Source: Sphingomonas sp. J315
GTDB lineage: Bacteria; Pseudomonadota; Alphaproteobacteria; Sphingomonadales; Sphingomonadaceae
Length of the DNA: 64,000 bases
Reading direction: 5' to 3'
NCBI RefSeq assembly: GCF_024666595.1
Contig: NZ_CP088296.1
Span: 744,001 to 808,000 of the forward strand
Of this stretch, positions 19,200-28,412 are shown in pieces (positions within the stretch are counted from its first letter, which is position 1; the number at the start of each line of letters is the position of its first letter). The position numbers and the translations under genes are program-made. The notes under the pieces were generated by a model, which searched no databases, had not been told where the DNA came from, and saw only the letters and a list, made by a program, of their open reading frames with translations.

Positions 19200-20888
19200 C
19201 GTCCGTTCCCCCGATTTCGTTCCCTCGCCCAGCGCGACATTCCCCGCCGCCGCCGCACCCTTGACCAGCCCGTCGAGCGAGCCGCCATCAAAGCCCAGCT
19301 CCTTCATCAGCCCGTCGAGCATCGGTGCCTGCGCACGATAGCGCAGCGCCGCGGCGACCGCCGAATCGGCAAGGTTCCCGTCCCCGCCGCCGCTCGCCGC
19401 GCCCGCACCGCCAGTACCGCCCGACGTGAGCCCGTCGACCTGGACGATCTTGATGCTGTCGATCGCTTCCATCGGCTTGGCCGCCTCGCGGATCACCTCG
19501 GGCAGCACCTTGAGCAGCGCTAGCTTGGTCTGGAGCGAGATCTGGTCGGACGACAACAGGTTCGCAGCCTCGTTGATCGCACGCTGGCCCGCCGCCTCGA
19601 CCTCGAACCGCACCCGGTCCGCCTCGGCGCGCAGCTTCGCCGCTTCGGCCTCACCCTCCGCAACCAGCCGCGCCGCCTCGGCGCGGTCCGCCGCCGCCTG
19701 CTTCTCCGCCTCCGCCTCGACCTTGACGCCGATCGCCGCACGCTCCGCCTCACGCGCCGCGTCGATCAGTTCGATCCGCTTGGTACGCTCGGCGATCTCG
19801 GCCTCGCGCGCGGTCGCGACCTGTTCCTCGGCGACCACTGCCGCCGCGCGCGCCTTGTCGGCCTCGGCTCGCGACTGGCTTTCCTCGCGGCTCTTGTTCT
19901 GCACCGCGATCTGCTGTTCCTGCCGCGCCAGTTCCAGCGCCTGGGTCTGGGCGATCTGCGCTTCCTTGACCGCGCGGTCGGCCTCGATCTGCGAGCTGTC
20001 GATCTGCTTCTTCGCCTCGATCCGCGCCTGATCCGCCTCGCGGGTGCGCAGCGCCTGCTCCTGCGCCACTTCGGACGCCTGCGCCGCGCGCTTCAGTTCG
20101 ATCTCGCGCTCCTGCTCCAGCCGCGCGAATTCGGTGTCGCGCCCGATCAGGAAGGACTGGCGCTCGGCCTCGAGGTTTTTGGTCTCGATCTGGACGCGGG
20201 TATCCTGCTCGATGTCGTTGCGCGCCTTTTTGCGCAGCTCGATCTGCTCGGTCAGCTTGGTCAGACCCTCGGCGTCGAACGCATTGTTGGCGTTGAAATG
20301 CTCGATGCTGGTCTGGTCGAGCCCGGTCAGCGAGACCGATTCCAGCTCGAGCCCGTTCATCGCCAGATCGGCGGACGAGACCTGCTGCACCTTCTGGACG
20401 AATTCGGCGCGCTGCTCGTGCAGCTGGTTCATCGTCATCCCCGCCGCGACCGAGCGCAACGCATCGACGAACTTGCCCTCGACCAGCTCTTTCAGCGCGT
20501 CGGGGTTCATCGTCCGCATGCCCAGCGTCTGCGCCGCAGTGGCGATCGACTGGCTGTCGGGCTTCACGCGAACATAGAATTCCGCCTTCACGTCGATCCG
20601 CAGCCGGTCGAGCGTGATCAGCGCATCGGCATTCTTGCGCTCGACCGCGAGCCGCACGGTGTTCATGTTGACCGGCATCGTCTCATGGAACACCGGCAGC
20701 ACCAGCGCGCCGCCGTTGATCACCACCTTCTCGCCGCCAAAGCCGGTACGGACGAAGCCGATCTCCTTCGACGCGCGCTTGTACAGCCGCGCGATCACCA
20801 ACCCGATGATCAACAGCGTCAGCAGCCCGCCGCCCGCATAGATCAGATAGGGGAGGATCGACCCGCCCGCCGTGGCTACTTCCTGCAT
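18588..20888 (-). CDS. yqiK: Flotillin (YqiK/FloT-like) reading in frame into a GST domain
   Basis: One uninterrupted frame of 766 codons. Residues 1-560 are a flotillin: an N-terminal membrane helix (ILPYLIYAGGGLLTLLIIGLVI), an SPFH domain, and a long Glu/Ala/Lys/Arg coiled coil from about residue 225 to 450. The coiled coil is followed by KLALLKVLPEVIREAAKPMEAIDSI and a Gly-rich tail. Flotillins scaffold membrane microdomains. After SGERT the frame runs straight into a complete GST N-terminus without a stop. Known flotillins end near here, so either this is a true fusion or a stop has been lost by a local base error. yqiJ lies 3 bp upstream. Confidence 0.8.
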   Translation of the reverse strand: MQEVATAGGSILPYLIYAGGGLLTLLIIGLVIARLYKRASKEIGFVRTGFGGEKVVINGGALVLPVFHETMPVNMNTVRLAVERKNADALITLDRLRIDVKAEFYVRVKPDSQSIATAAQTLGMRTMNPDALKELVEGKFVDALRSVAAGMTMNQLHEQRAEFVQKVQQVSSADLAMNGLELESVSLTGLDQTSIEHFNANNAFDAEGLTKLTEQIELRKKARNDIEQDTRVQIETKNLEAERQSFLIGRDTEFARLEQEREIELKRAAQASEVAQEQALRTREADQARIEAKKQIDSSQIEADRAVKEAQIAQTQALELARQEQQIAVQNKSREESQSRAEADKARAAAVVAEEQVATAREAEIAERTKRIELIDAAREAERAAIGVKVEAEAEKQAAADRAEAARLVAEGEAEAAKLRAEADRVRFEVEAAGQRAINEAANLLSSDQISLQTKLALLKVLPEVIREAAKPMEAIDSIKIVQVDGLTSGGTGGAGAASGGGDGNLADSAVAAALRYRAQAPMLDGLMKELGFDGGSLDGLVKGAAAAGNVALGEGTKSGERTMTPILHEYAPSGNCYKIRLAAALTGTAIERRSYDIIAGRRGRRRSSPTSTPMGIPVLQLGERFLPESNAATFYLADGTALVPSDPFDRADMLRWMFWEQYNHEPNIATVRFWMGWVGEGNLDDLQRALLPGKRAAGVAALKLMDEHLASRAWFVGDAPSVADICLYAYTHVAEEGGFVLEPFPAVRAWIARVEGLKGYIPITA

Positions 20889-20891
20889 GCA

Positions 20892-21488
20892 CTAAACCCC
20901 CAGTCTCGGCAGATGATGATCGCCATATGCGATCGCACGAAAGACATCGCCCTCGCGCCGCACCAGCAGCACGCGCTCGCCTTCTTCGAAAACCTGTCCC
21001 GCATTGTCGGGCTCGACCATCAGGTAGTGCGCCTGGCCGTGCCAGTCCTCGACCCGCGCGCGCGCCGGCGATCCGGTGGTGGCGCGCCCTGTCAGAATCT
21101 GCGCCTGGCTCCCGACCAGATCGTCCACATCGATCGCAGTCGTATGGTCCTGCGGCAGGATCGGCCCGAGCAGCCGCGCCGACAGCCCGGTCATGGGCAG
21201 CGCCAGCACCACGGCACCCGGCACCGCGATCCAGCCGGGCAGGAGGACGCCGAACAGGTCGCGCGCCAGTTGCTGCCCGATCAGCCCGATCAGTCCGAAA
21301 CTCGCCAGCAGCAACACGATGACGACCAGCAACGGCACCCGCCCGAACCCCAGCCAGTCGAGCCAGTCGGGCGCGTCGATATCGGCGTCTCCGGCCAGCC
21401 CCAACGCCTGCACGAACCCGAGCAGCAGCATCAGGACGAGCGCCGAAACGAAGACGATATTCTCCGGCGCTGACAGAAAGGCGAACAC
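20892..21488 (-). CDS. yqiJ: YqiJ-family membrane protein with OB-fold domain
   Basis: The 198-residue protein starts at GTG 21488. It has three to four hydrophobic segments (ENIVFVSALVLMLLLGFVQALGL, VPLLVVIVLLLASFGLIGLIG, IAVPGAVVLALPMTGLSARLLG) and then a soluble beta-rich NfeD/OB-like domain (VGSQAQILTGRATTG...GERVLLVRREGDVFRAIAY). YqiJ-type proteins are encoded next to flotillins and are thought to work with them at membrane microdomains. Here it is the first gene, with the flotillin starting 3 bp later. Confidence 0.82.
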   Translation of the reverse strand: MFAFLSAPENIVFVSALVLMLLLGFVQALGLAGDADIDAPDWLDWLGFGRVPLLVVIVLLLASFGLIGLIGQQLARDLFGVLLPGWIAVPGAVVLALPMTGLSARLLGPILPQDHTTAIDVDDLVGSQAQILTGRATTGSPARARVEDWHGQAHYLMVEPDNAGQVFEEGERVLLVRREGDVFRAIAYGDHHLPRLGV

Positions 21489-21557
21489 GTCGAAACCCCC
21501 GATTCGTTCGCCAGTCTAGGGGGTTGGTAACAGCCCCGCCACCATTTCCGGCTGCGC

Positions 21558-22556
21558 TCAGACGGTCAGCACGATCTTCCCGATATGCGCCCCGTTCTCC
21601 ATCCGCCGATGCGCCTCGGCGGCTTCGGCGAGCGGGTAGGTGCGGTCGATCACCGGCCTCAGCCGCCCCTCGGCAACGAACGGCCACACCGCGCGCGACA
21701 GTTCGTCGGCAACCAGCGTCTTGAACGCGGTATCGCGCGCACGCAGCGTCGATCCGGTCAGCGTCAGGCGGCGGCGCATGATCTCGAACACCGGCACGGT
21801 GGCCATCGCGCCGCCCTGCACCGCGATCGATACATGGCGCCCGTCATCGGCCATGCACTTCATGTTGCGCGCGACATAGTCGCCGCCGACCATGTCGAGC
21901 ACGACATTGACCCCGCGCCCCTCGGTCAGATCCTTGACCTGCGCCACGAAATCCTCGGTCTTGTAGTTGATCGCATGATCCGCGCCGTGGGCCAGGCAAG
22001 CCGCGACCTTGTCGTCACTGCCCGCAGTCACGATAACCCTGACCCCGAACAGATTGCACAGCGAAATCGCCATCGTGCCGATCCCGCTGGTGCCGCCATG
22101 GACCAGCACCGTATCACCCTCGCTCGCGTAGCCGCGTTCGAACAGATTGGTCCACACGGTGAACAGGGTTTCGGGAATCGCCGCCGCCTCGACCATCGAA
22201 AGCCCCTCCGGCACCGACAGGCACTGGCCGAGCGGCGCGACGGCATATTCGGCGTATCCGCCCCCGGCGATCAGCGCGCACATCGGCTGGCCGATCATCT
22301 CGACCGGCAGGTCCGCGCCCACCGCGACCACCTCGCCCGCGACCTCCAGCCCGGGAATGCTGGTGACGCCCGGCGGCGGCGGATAGGCGCCCTGCCGCTG
22401 GATCACGTCCGGCCGGTTGACCCCGGCGGCGGCGACGCGGATCAGCACCTCGTCGGCGCGCGGTACCGGCACGGGGCGTTCAACCGGCACCAGCACCTCC
22501 GGCCCGCCAGGCGCAGCAGGATCGATCGCGATCATCCGGTCGGGCAGGCTGGTCAT
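21558..22556 (-). CDS. NAD(P)H-quinone oxidoreductase, zinc-independent MDR family (PIG3-like)
   Basis: The 332-residue medium-chain dehydrogenase/reductase has an N-terminal GroES-like fold (VLIRVAAAGVNRPDVIQRQGAYPPPPG, the PIG3/TP53I3 signature). The Rossmann fold follows: VLVHGGTSGIGTMAISLCNLFGVRVIVTAGSD. Catalytic-zinc Cys/His are absent, as usual for quinone reductases. It probably reduces quinones or enones with NADPH in the cytoplasm. It is divergent from the DUF1192 gene. Confidence 0.9.
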   Translation of the reverse strand: MTSLPDRMIAIDPAAPGGPEVLVPVERPVPVPRADEVLIRVAAAGVNRPDVIQRQGAYPPPPGVTSIPGLEVAGEVVAVGADLPVEMIGQPMCALIAGGGYAEYAVAPLGQCLSVPEGLSMVEAAAIPETLFTVWTNLFERGYASEGDTVLVHGGTSGIGTMAISLCNLFGVRVIVTAGSDDKVAACLAHGADHAINYKTEDFVAQVKDLTEGRGVNVVLDMVGGDYVARNMKCMADDGRHVSIAVQGGAMATVPVFEIMRRRLTLTGSTLRARDTAFKTLVADELSRAVWPFVAEGRLRPVIDRTYPLAEAAEAHRRMENGAHIGKIVLTV

Positions 22557-22740
22557 GCATATCCCCCTAGAACTACGCCTGAATCGGGGCCGCGCCCCGT
22601 GACGTCAAGGCCGCAGTTGCGCTTTGTGCATTAGCGGGACCGGCCCCTCCCCCACCCGGCCACGCAACTTTAATAGCCTGCGTGGAGGAGTGGGCCGGTG
22701 CCGCTTGACATCAACAGACTCGCGTCCGACCTTGCCCTGC

Positions 22741-22935
22741 ATGGACTCGGACGATCTTCCCCGCCGCAAGGACGATCCCGCCGCCCAGCTCGCGCGCCAG
22801 GACCTCGATCCGTTTTCGGTGACTGAGCTGGAGGAGCGCATCGCGCTGCTCGAAGCCGAAATCGCGCGATGCCGTAATATTATTCAACGCGCCGTTAACC
22901 ATCGTGCAAGCGCGGATGCCTTATTCAAACGATGA
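22741..22935 (+). CDS. DUF1192 small protein
   Basis: This 64-residue protein runs MDSDDLPRRKDDPAAQLAR, then DLDPFSVTELEERIALLEAEIAR, and ends CRNIIQRAVNHRASADALFKR. The DPFSVTELEERIALLEAEIAR block is the DUF1192 hallmark of alphaproteobacteria: a short acidic helix likely to form a coiled coil. The function is unknown. ATG 22741 lies behind no strong ribosome site. The gene is monocistronic, followed by 137 bp with nothing I can assign before clpA. Confidence 0.8.
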   Translation: MDSDDLPRRKDDPAAQLARQDLDPFSVTELEERIALLEAEIARCRNIIQRAVNHRASADALFKR

Positions 22936-23072
22936 GTGGAGCACCAAACCCCGGGCGTCACGCTATAAGACTCTTGGGGGCTGGTGCGGCGCTTGATGCA
23001 CGGTGCGAGGCTCCCGACATAGGGACCGCACGGGCCGCGTATCCCTCCTTCGGCCCGACTGGAGTGACCTGA

Positions 23073-25391
23073 ATGCCTAGTTTCGCTTCCGCCCTCGAAT
23101 CGACCCTTCACCGCGCGCTCGAAGCCGCCAGCTCGCGTCGCCACGAATATGCGACGCTGGAGCATCTGCTGCTGGCACTGGTGGATGATGAACATGCGTC
23201 CAAGGTGATGGGCGCGTGCGGTGTCGATCTGGGCGAGCTCAAGACCACCGTGGCCCATTATCTCGATACCGAGCTTCAGGCGCTGCGCGTCGACCAGACC
23301 ACCGACCCCTCGCCGACCAGCGGTTTCCAGCGCGTCGTCCAGCGCGCGATCCTGCACGTCCAGTCGTCCGGCCGCGACGAGGTGACCGGCGCGAACGTGC
23401 TCGTCGCGTTGTTCAGCGAGCGTGAGAGCTACGCCGTCTATTTTCTGCAGCAGCAGGATATGAGCCGCCTCGATGCGGTCAGCTACATCAGCCACGGCGT
23501 CGGCAAGGGATCGACCCCGGTCGAATCCGCCCCTCCCAAGGGCGCGGAAGAGGACAAGAGCCAGAAGAGCGACGGCAAGAAGGGCGAGAGCGCGCTCAAG
23601 CAGTTCACCGTCAACCTCAATGAAAAGGCCATGACCGGCAAGATCGATCCCCTGATCGGCCGCGGTCCGGAGGTCGACCGCACCGTCCAGATCCTGTGCC
23701 GCCGCAGCAAGAACAACCCGCTCTATGTCGGTGATCCCGGCGTCGGCAAAACCGCGATCGCAGAGGGCCTGGCGCGCAAGATCATTGAGGGCGACGTGCC
23801 CGACGTGCTCAAGGAAGCCGTGATCTACTCGCTCGACATGGGCGCGCTGCTGGCCGGCACCCGCTATCGCGGCGATTTCGAAGAGCGGCTGAAGCAGGTC
23901 GTCAACGAGCTCGAAAAGCTCCCCCATGCGGTGCTGTTCATCGATGAAATCCACACCGTGATCGGCGCGGGCGCCACCAGCGGCGGCGCGATGGACGCGT
24001 CGAACCTGCTCAAGCCGGCCTTGTCGGGCGGCACGATCCGCTGCATCGGGTCGACCACCTACAAGGAATTCCGCAATCACTTCGAAAAGGACCGTGCGCT
24101 GCTGCGCCGGTTCCAGAAGATCGACGTCAACGAACCGACGATCGAGGATACGATCAAGATCCTCGCCGGCCTTCGCTCGGCGTTCGAGGAGCATCACTCG
24201 GTCAAATACACCCCCGACGCGATCAAGTCGGCGGTCGAGCTGTCGAGCCGCTACATCAACGACCGCAAGCTGCCCGACAAGGCGATCGACGTGATCGACG
24301 AGGTCGGCGCGATGCAGATGCTGGTGCCGCCGTCCAAGCGCAAGAAGACGATCACCCCCAAGGAGATCGAACAGGTCATCGCGACCATGGCGCGCATCCC
24401 GGCAAAGACCGTGTCGAGCGACGACACCAAGGTGCTGGCGAACATCGAAACCGACCTCAAGCGCGTCGTGTTCGGGCAGGACAAGGCGATCGAAGTGCTG
24501 TCGTCGGCGATCAAGCTCAGCCGCGCCGGCCTGCGCGATCCCGAAAAGCCGATCGGCAACTATCTGTTCAGCGGTCCGACCGGCGTCGGCAAGACCGAGG
24601 TGACCAAGCAGCTCGCTGAACTGCTCGGCATCCCGCTGCAGCGCTTCGACATGTCCGAATATATGGAGCGCCACAGCGTCAGCCGCCTGATCGGCGCGCC
24701 TCCGGGCTATGTCGGTTACGATCAGGGCGGCCTGCTGACCGATGCGATCGACCAGAACCCGCATTGCGTGCTGCTGCTCGACGAGGTGGAGAAGGCGCAT
24801 CCTGACCTGTTCAACATCCTGTTGCAGGTGATGGATAATGGCCGCCTGACCGACCACCACGGCAAGACGGTCGATTTCCGCAACGTCATCCTGATCATGA
24901 CGACCAATGCCGGCGCGTCCGACATGGCGCGGGAGTCGATCGGGTTCGGTGAAATCAGCCGCGACGACGTGCAGGAAGACGCGGTGAAGAAGCTCTTCAC
25001 CCCCGAATTCCGCAACCGTCTCGATGCGATCGTGCCGTTCGACTATCTCCCGACCAAGGTGGTCGAGCGCGTGGTGGAAAAGTTCATCCTCCAGCTCGAA
25101 CTCCAGCTCGCCGACCGCAACGTCCATATCAGCCTGGACGATGAGGCAAAGGCGTGGCTCACCGAGCGCGGCTACGACAAGCTCTACGGCGCTCGTCCGA
25201 TGGGTCGGCTGATCCAGGAAAAGATCAAGCAGCCGCTGGCCGAGGAACTGCTGTTCGGCAAGCTCGTCCATGGCGGCGAGGTCGAGGTGAAGCTGAAGGA
25301 CGGCGCGCTGACCTTCGCCATCACCCCGGCAGCGCCAAAGGGGTCGAAGAAGGGCGGCGGCAAGAAGGCCGCTCCGGCCAAGGCGAAGTAA
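23073..25391 (+). CDS. clpA: ATP-dependent Clp protease ATP-binding subunit ClpA
   Basis: The 772-residue Hsp100 unfoldase feeds substrates to ClpP. The N-domain repeats (residues 1-145) are typical of ClpA (ESTLHRALEAASSRRHEYATLEHLLLALVDDEHA). AAA1 has Walker A GDPGVGKT at about 220; AAA2 has GPTGVGKT at about 501. There is no ClpB-type middle coiled coil, and the IGL-type ClpP-binding loop is expected near LI(A/E)MS. A short Lys/Ala/Gly-rich tail ends the protein. The adaptor gene clpS is not immediately upstream, which is its common location. A strong terminator follows. Confidence 0.96.
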   Translation: MPSFASALESTLHRALEAASSRRHEYATLEHLLLALVDDEHASKVMGACGVDLGELKTTVAHYLDTELQALRVDQTTDPSPTSGFQRVVQRAILHVQSSGRDEVTGANVLVALFSERESYAVYFLQQQDMSRLDAVSYISHGVGKGSTPVESAPPKGAEEDKSQKSDGKKGESALKQFTVNLNEKAMTGKIDPLIGRGPEVDRTVQILCRRSKNNPLYVGDPGVGKTAIAEGLARKIIEGDVPDVLKEAVIYSLDMGALLAGTRYRGDFEERLKQVVNELEKLPHAVLFIDEIHTVIGAGATSGGAMDASNLLKPALSGGTIRCIGSTTYKEFRNHFEKDRALLRRFQKIDVNEPTIEDTIKILAGLRSAFEEHHSVKYTPDAIKSAVELSSRYINDRKLPDKAIDVIDEVGAMQMLVPPSKRKKTITPKEIEQVIATMARIPAKTVSSDDTKVLANIETDLKRVVFGQDKAIEVLSSAIKLSRAGLRDPEKPIGNYLFSGPTGVGKTEVTKQLAELLGIPLQRFDMSEYMERHSVSRLIGAPPGYVGYDQGGLLTDAIDQNPHCVLLLDEVEKAHPDLFNILLQVMDNGRLTDHHGKTVDFRNVILIMTTNAGASDMARESIGFGEISRDDVQEDAVKKLFTPEFRNRLDAIVPFDYLPTKVVERVVEKFILQLELQLADRNVHISLDDEAKAWLTERGYDKLYGARPMGRLIQEKIKQPLAEELLFGKLVHGGEVEVKLKDGALTFAITPAAPKGSKKGGGKKAAPAKAK

Positions 25392-25413
25392 CCCGCGTCA
25401 CACGCGAACAACG

Positions 25414-25443
25414 AAGCCGCCCCGGTGAAAACCGGGGCGGCTT
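25414..25443 (+). terminator. Rho-independent-type terminator of clpA
   Basis: AAGCCGCCCCGGT (25414-25426), loop GAAA, then ACCGGGGCGGCTT (25431-25443): a perfect 13-bp stem with a GNRA loop, starting 22 bp after the stop and followed by TCGTTT. Confidence 0.88.
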
Positions 25444-25501
25444 TCGTTTGGGAAGGAATGACGCGAGGGTCTTCTTCTTGTCCTTCTCGCTCCCCCAATC
25501 G

Positions 25502-25762
25502 TCAGTTCGGGCGGCTTTCCCAACCGACAAACCCAAGCTTGATACGGTTGCGCTGCGCCCAGCCGACCAAGCAGCTAATCCGAGCATCTGTAAGGTTGTC
25601 AGCATCGGGGTGCTTGCGACCGATAGCGAACGAGCCATCAGCGCCAACCTCCCAAACGATCTCATCGGGATTAATGTCGCAAGCCATCATAGCCTGGCGT
25701 GCATCGTCCTCGGTTGTGCGCCTGCGCGGCAGGAGCATCGAAAGGATGAAGGGCAGCTTCAT
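25502..25762 (-). CDS. Hypothetical protein (86 aa)
   Basis: The small protein begins MKLPFILSMLLPRRRTTEDDAR and continues DEIVWEVGADGSFAIGRKHPDADNLTDARISCLVGWAQRNR. I recognise no family. Codon use looks less GC-skewed than its neighbours, suggesting recent acquisition or weak selection. It is flanked by the clpA terminator on one side and the UrcA gene on the other. A 16-base string (GAGGGTCTTCTTCTTG) 21 bp past its stop recurs at the same distance from the orphan gene at 30203. Confidence 0.5.
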   Translation of the reverse strand: MKLPFILSMLLPRRRTTEDDARQAMMACDINPDEIVWEVGADGSFAIGRKHPDADNLTDARISCLVGWAQRNRIKLGFVGWESRPN

Positions 25763-25832
25763 TGGGGTGAGATGCCCTGCCTGCGGTACGTCCGCAACGG
25801 AGTCGCGACCCGATGGTCAGCCCAGCACCCCC

Positions 25833-26222
25833 TCAGTGCCGCACCACAATCACCGTCACCCCCGCCGGCGGCGGCGGCGCGTACCAGCTCGCCGGTCGCG
25901 AACAGCGGTCCCGGCACGCCCGCAACTGCGCCGCGCGTTCCTCGGCCAGTCGCCGCCACGCCCGCGCCTTGCGGATCATCCGGTCGACCTGCCATTCGGT
26001 GCTTTCCCATGCCCCGTCGCGGCACCGCCGGTCGCTCCCGCAAATACGTCTGACCGCATGGTCGATCCGCGCGGCGAGAATATCGATCCCCGCATCGGTC
26101 GACAGGTCCAGCCCCGCCGCCGGAACCGCGATCCGCTGCGTCTCGTACCGGTCGCCCGCACGTGCCGGGGCGGTCAGGATCATCGCTGCCGCCAGTGCGG
26201 CCATCAGGTGCATCGGTGTCAT
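25833..26222 (-). CDS. UrcA-family exported protein
   Basis: About 129 residues: signal peptide (MHLMAALAAAMILTAPARAG), then the UrcA pattern VPAAGLDLSTDAGIDILAARIDHAVRRICG with paired Cys (ICGSDRRC; LRACRDRC). It ends in a Pro-rich stretch and a beta-strand. UrcA proteins are small periplasmic proteins of unknown role common in sphingomonads and xanthomonads. ATG 26222 is preferred because GAGG lies 7-10 bp upstream; a GTG at 26234 is possible. Confidence 0.8.
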   Translation of the reverse strand: MTPMHLMAALAAAMILTAPARAGDRYETQRIAVPAAGLDLSTDAGIDILAARIDHAVRRICGSDRRCRDGAWESTEWQVDRMIRKARAWRRLAEERAAQLRACRDRCSRPASWYAPPPPAGVTVIVVRH

Positions 26223-26406
26223 CACACGCCTCACTGTCCGCTATCCTAGCGCAACCTGCGCCCGCCGTTAACCAGCACGACGCACCCTCCGTCCCGGCAT
26301 CGGACAGGCATCGCATGGACTTGCGGTGCGCAAACGACGCCGTGCCGGGCGATTCAAGCGGTTGATGTTAACCACTTCTTCGCCTTCCGCGGCCTAATCC
26401 GGGATC

Positions 26407-28098
26407 ATGACACGGGGGATCGCAACGCTGATCGCACTGGCAGTCGCGTTCGCCGCGATCTTCGCCTCCCCTGCGGATGCCCGCCCACCGGGCTGGAGCG
26501 CGGGGACGACCGGTCGCCCTCTCGCCACCTGCATCCGCCGCGCCGCGCCCGGCGACGATTTCCGCACCATCGCCCGCGACCTTGCCGGGTTCGACTGCGT
26601 CACGCCGCAGAAGCAACTGGGCAGCGGCGACTATTGGGTCATCTCCGAACACGTCGGCGAACGCTCGCGCTCGCGCCGTCCGCTCAACGTGCGGATGCTC
26701 AGCCTGTGGCAGGGCCAGACCACGCTGCACATTCTCTACAAGGACGGTCGCGTCGAAACCGCGTCGGATGACCCGGTCGGCCTCACCAAACGCATTCAGC
26801 TCGGCGCGATCGTCGAATACCCCATCCCCCGCCTGCGCGCGCCCGTCGACCGGCTGTTGTGGAAGGTGGAGGGTGCGAGCAACATGAACGGCGTGGTGCG
26901 CAATGTCCGCATTGCGACCCAGGCCGAAAGCAGCCGCGCGAACCTGTTCATGGCCGCGCTCTATGCCGCGTTCGGCGGACTGTGCATCGCGCTGCTGACC
27001 TATAATCTCGCTTTGTGGGCGACGCTGCGCTACCGGTTCCAGCTCGCCTATGCGGTGATGGTCGCGACGCTGATGGGCTATGCCTTCACCTCGTCGGGCG
27101 CGCTCGCCTGGCTGATGCCGGACATTGCCAACACGACGCGACTGCGGATCAACTATCTGCTGCTCACGCTCGCGGCGACGTCCTTGCTGTGGTTCGCGCG
27201 CACCTTTTTCGAGGAGCATGTCTTCGGCCCGCGGCTGCGCATGTTCATGCGGATCAGCATGGCCGCACTGCTGGCGGTGGGCATCGGCTTCGCGATCTTC
27301 GCGCCGCTCGCGCCGACGCTGCTCAGCACCATCTACAATTGGGTGTTCGCCGCGATGATCCTCCCGATCCTCGCGGTCGTGGCGTCCGCCTGGCGCAACC
27401 GTTCCAACTTCCTGTGGCTGTTCGGCATCGCGTGGGCGGCACCGATCGTCGCGGGGTGCCTGCGCGTCCTCAATAGCCTTGGCGTGGTACCGTGGAGCTT
27501 CTGGCTCGACAATTCGACGCTGGTTTCGATGGCGGCGGAAGCGTTGCTGTCGTCGATCGCCATCGCCTATCGCATCCGCCTGCTCAGCCGCGAGCGTGAC
27601 GCGGCGGTAGCGGCGGAGACGGTCGCACGCCGCCTTGCCGATCTCGATCCGCTCACCGGACTGCTCAACCGTCGTTCGTTCCTGAGCCATGCCATCGGGC
27701 GCAAGGGGCCACAGACGTTGCTGATCCTCGACCTCGACCGGTTCAAGCAGGTCAACGACACGATCGGCCATGACGGCGGCGACGAAGTGCTGCGCGTGGT
27801 CGCCCGTACCTTGCGCGCGCTCGCGCCCGAGGACGGACTGACCGCACGGATCGGGGGCGAGGAATTCGCGCTGTTGTGCGACGCCGTCCACCCGGTGGAG
27901 GCGGAGACTATGCTTGCCCGGCTGCGCGCGACGCGGATGCCCTTTGACCTGCGCGTCACCGCCAGCATCGGCACCGCCCAGGGTCCGATCGCCGACGAAA
28001 GGCAGTGGAAGTCGCTCTATCGCGCCGCCGACCGTGCGCTGTTCGACGCCAAGGCCGCCGGTCGCGACCGCGTCAAGACCGCGCCGATCGCGGCCTGA
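26407..28098 (+). CDS. Membrane diguanylate cyclase (7TMR-DISM-like + GGDEF)
   Basis: The 563-residue protein has a signal peptide, then an extracytoplasmic region (about 30-165). About seven to eight membrane helices (170-395) begin NLFMAALYAAFGGLCIALLTYNLALW, as in 7TMR-DISM receptors. A cytoplasmic GGDEF domain has DLDPLTGLLNRRSF, DLDRFKQVNDTIGHDGGDEVL and active-site ARIGGEEF at about 484. It should make c-di-GMP. The RxxD inhibitory site normally just before GGEEF is absent (APED in its place), so product inhibition may be lacking. The signal sensed is unknown. Confidence 0.92.
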   Translation: MTRGIATLIALAVAFAAIFASPADARPPGWSAGTTGRPLATCIRRAAPGDDFRTIARDLAGFDCVTPQKQLGSGDYWVISEHVGERSRSRRPLNVRMLSLWQGQTTLHILYKDGRVETASDDPVGLTKRIQLGAIVEYPIPRLRAPVDRLLWKVEGASNMNGVVRNVRIATQAESSRANLFMAALYAAFGGLCIALLTYNLALWATLRYRFQLAYAVMVATLMGYAFTSSGALAWLMPDIANTTRLRINYLLLTLAATSLLWFARTFFEEHVFGPRLRMFMRISMAALLAVGIGFAIFAPLAPTLLSTIYNWVFAAMILPILAVVASAWRNRSNFLWLFGIAWAAPIVAGCLRVLNSLGVVPWSFWLDNSTLVSMAAEALLSSIAIAYRIRLLSRERDAAVAAETVARRLADLDPLTGLLNRRSFLSHAIGRKGPQTLLILDLDRFKQVNDTIGHDGGDEVLRVVARTLRALAPEDGLTARIGGEEFALLCDAVHPVEAETMLARLRATRMPFDLRVTASIGTAQGPIADERQWKSLYRAADRALFDAKAAGRDRVKTAPIAA

Positions 28099-28163
28099 CC
28101 TCGCCGAATTCAGCTTTCGTTCAGCGTCTGCTTCTCCTAATGCGCGCCCATCGGGAGGGCATG

Positions 28164-28376
28164 ATGGACCAGTTGAACAAGCGCAGACTAGCAATTGTCG
28201 CCGGTGCCGCCGCCCTGCTCGTCACCACTGCGGCGGTGCGCCCCAGCGCCGAGTTCGAGATCCTGACGCACGAGATCACCGACAAGACGCCGCGCAAGTT
28301 CCAGGCTGCCGTCGATACCGGCGTGCTTGCCGTCTCGGTTCTCTACACCTGGACCGAACGCGCCGTCCTGCGCTGA
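28164..28376 (+). CDS. Small membrane-anchored hypothetical protein (70 aa)
   Basis: Starts at ATG 28164, five bases after GGAGG (an ATG at 28161 is too close to it). One N-terminal hydrophobic helix (LAIVAGAAALLVTTAAV) is followed by FEILTHEITDKTPRKFQAAVDTGVLAVSVLYTWTERAVLR. It may be an uncleaved signal anchor. I recognise no family. Its strong ribosome site and isolated position between two solid genes support it as real. Confidence 0.6.
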   Translation: MDQLNKRRLAIVAGAAALLVTTAAVRPSAEFEILTHEITDKTPRKFQAAVDTGVLAVSVLYTWTERAVLR

Positions 28377-28412
28377 CTTGCCTTCCGCCGGGCTTTGCTT
28401 ACACTCGTGTAA

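Noticed and set aside
22884..25271. A 795-codon minus-strand open frame opposite clpA
   Set aside because: Antisense shadow; clpA on the plus strand has both AAA domains and a terminator.
26368..28194. A 608-codon minus-strand open frame opposite the diguanylate cyclase
   Set aside because: Shadow frame; the plus strand has an intact GGDEF domain and membrane helices.
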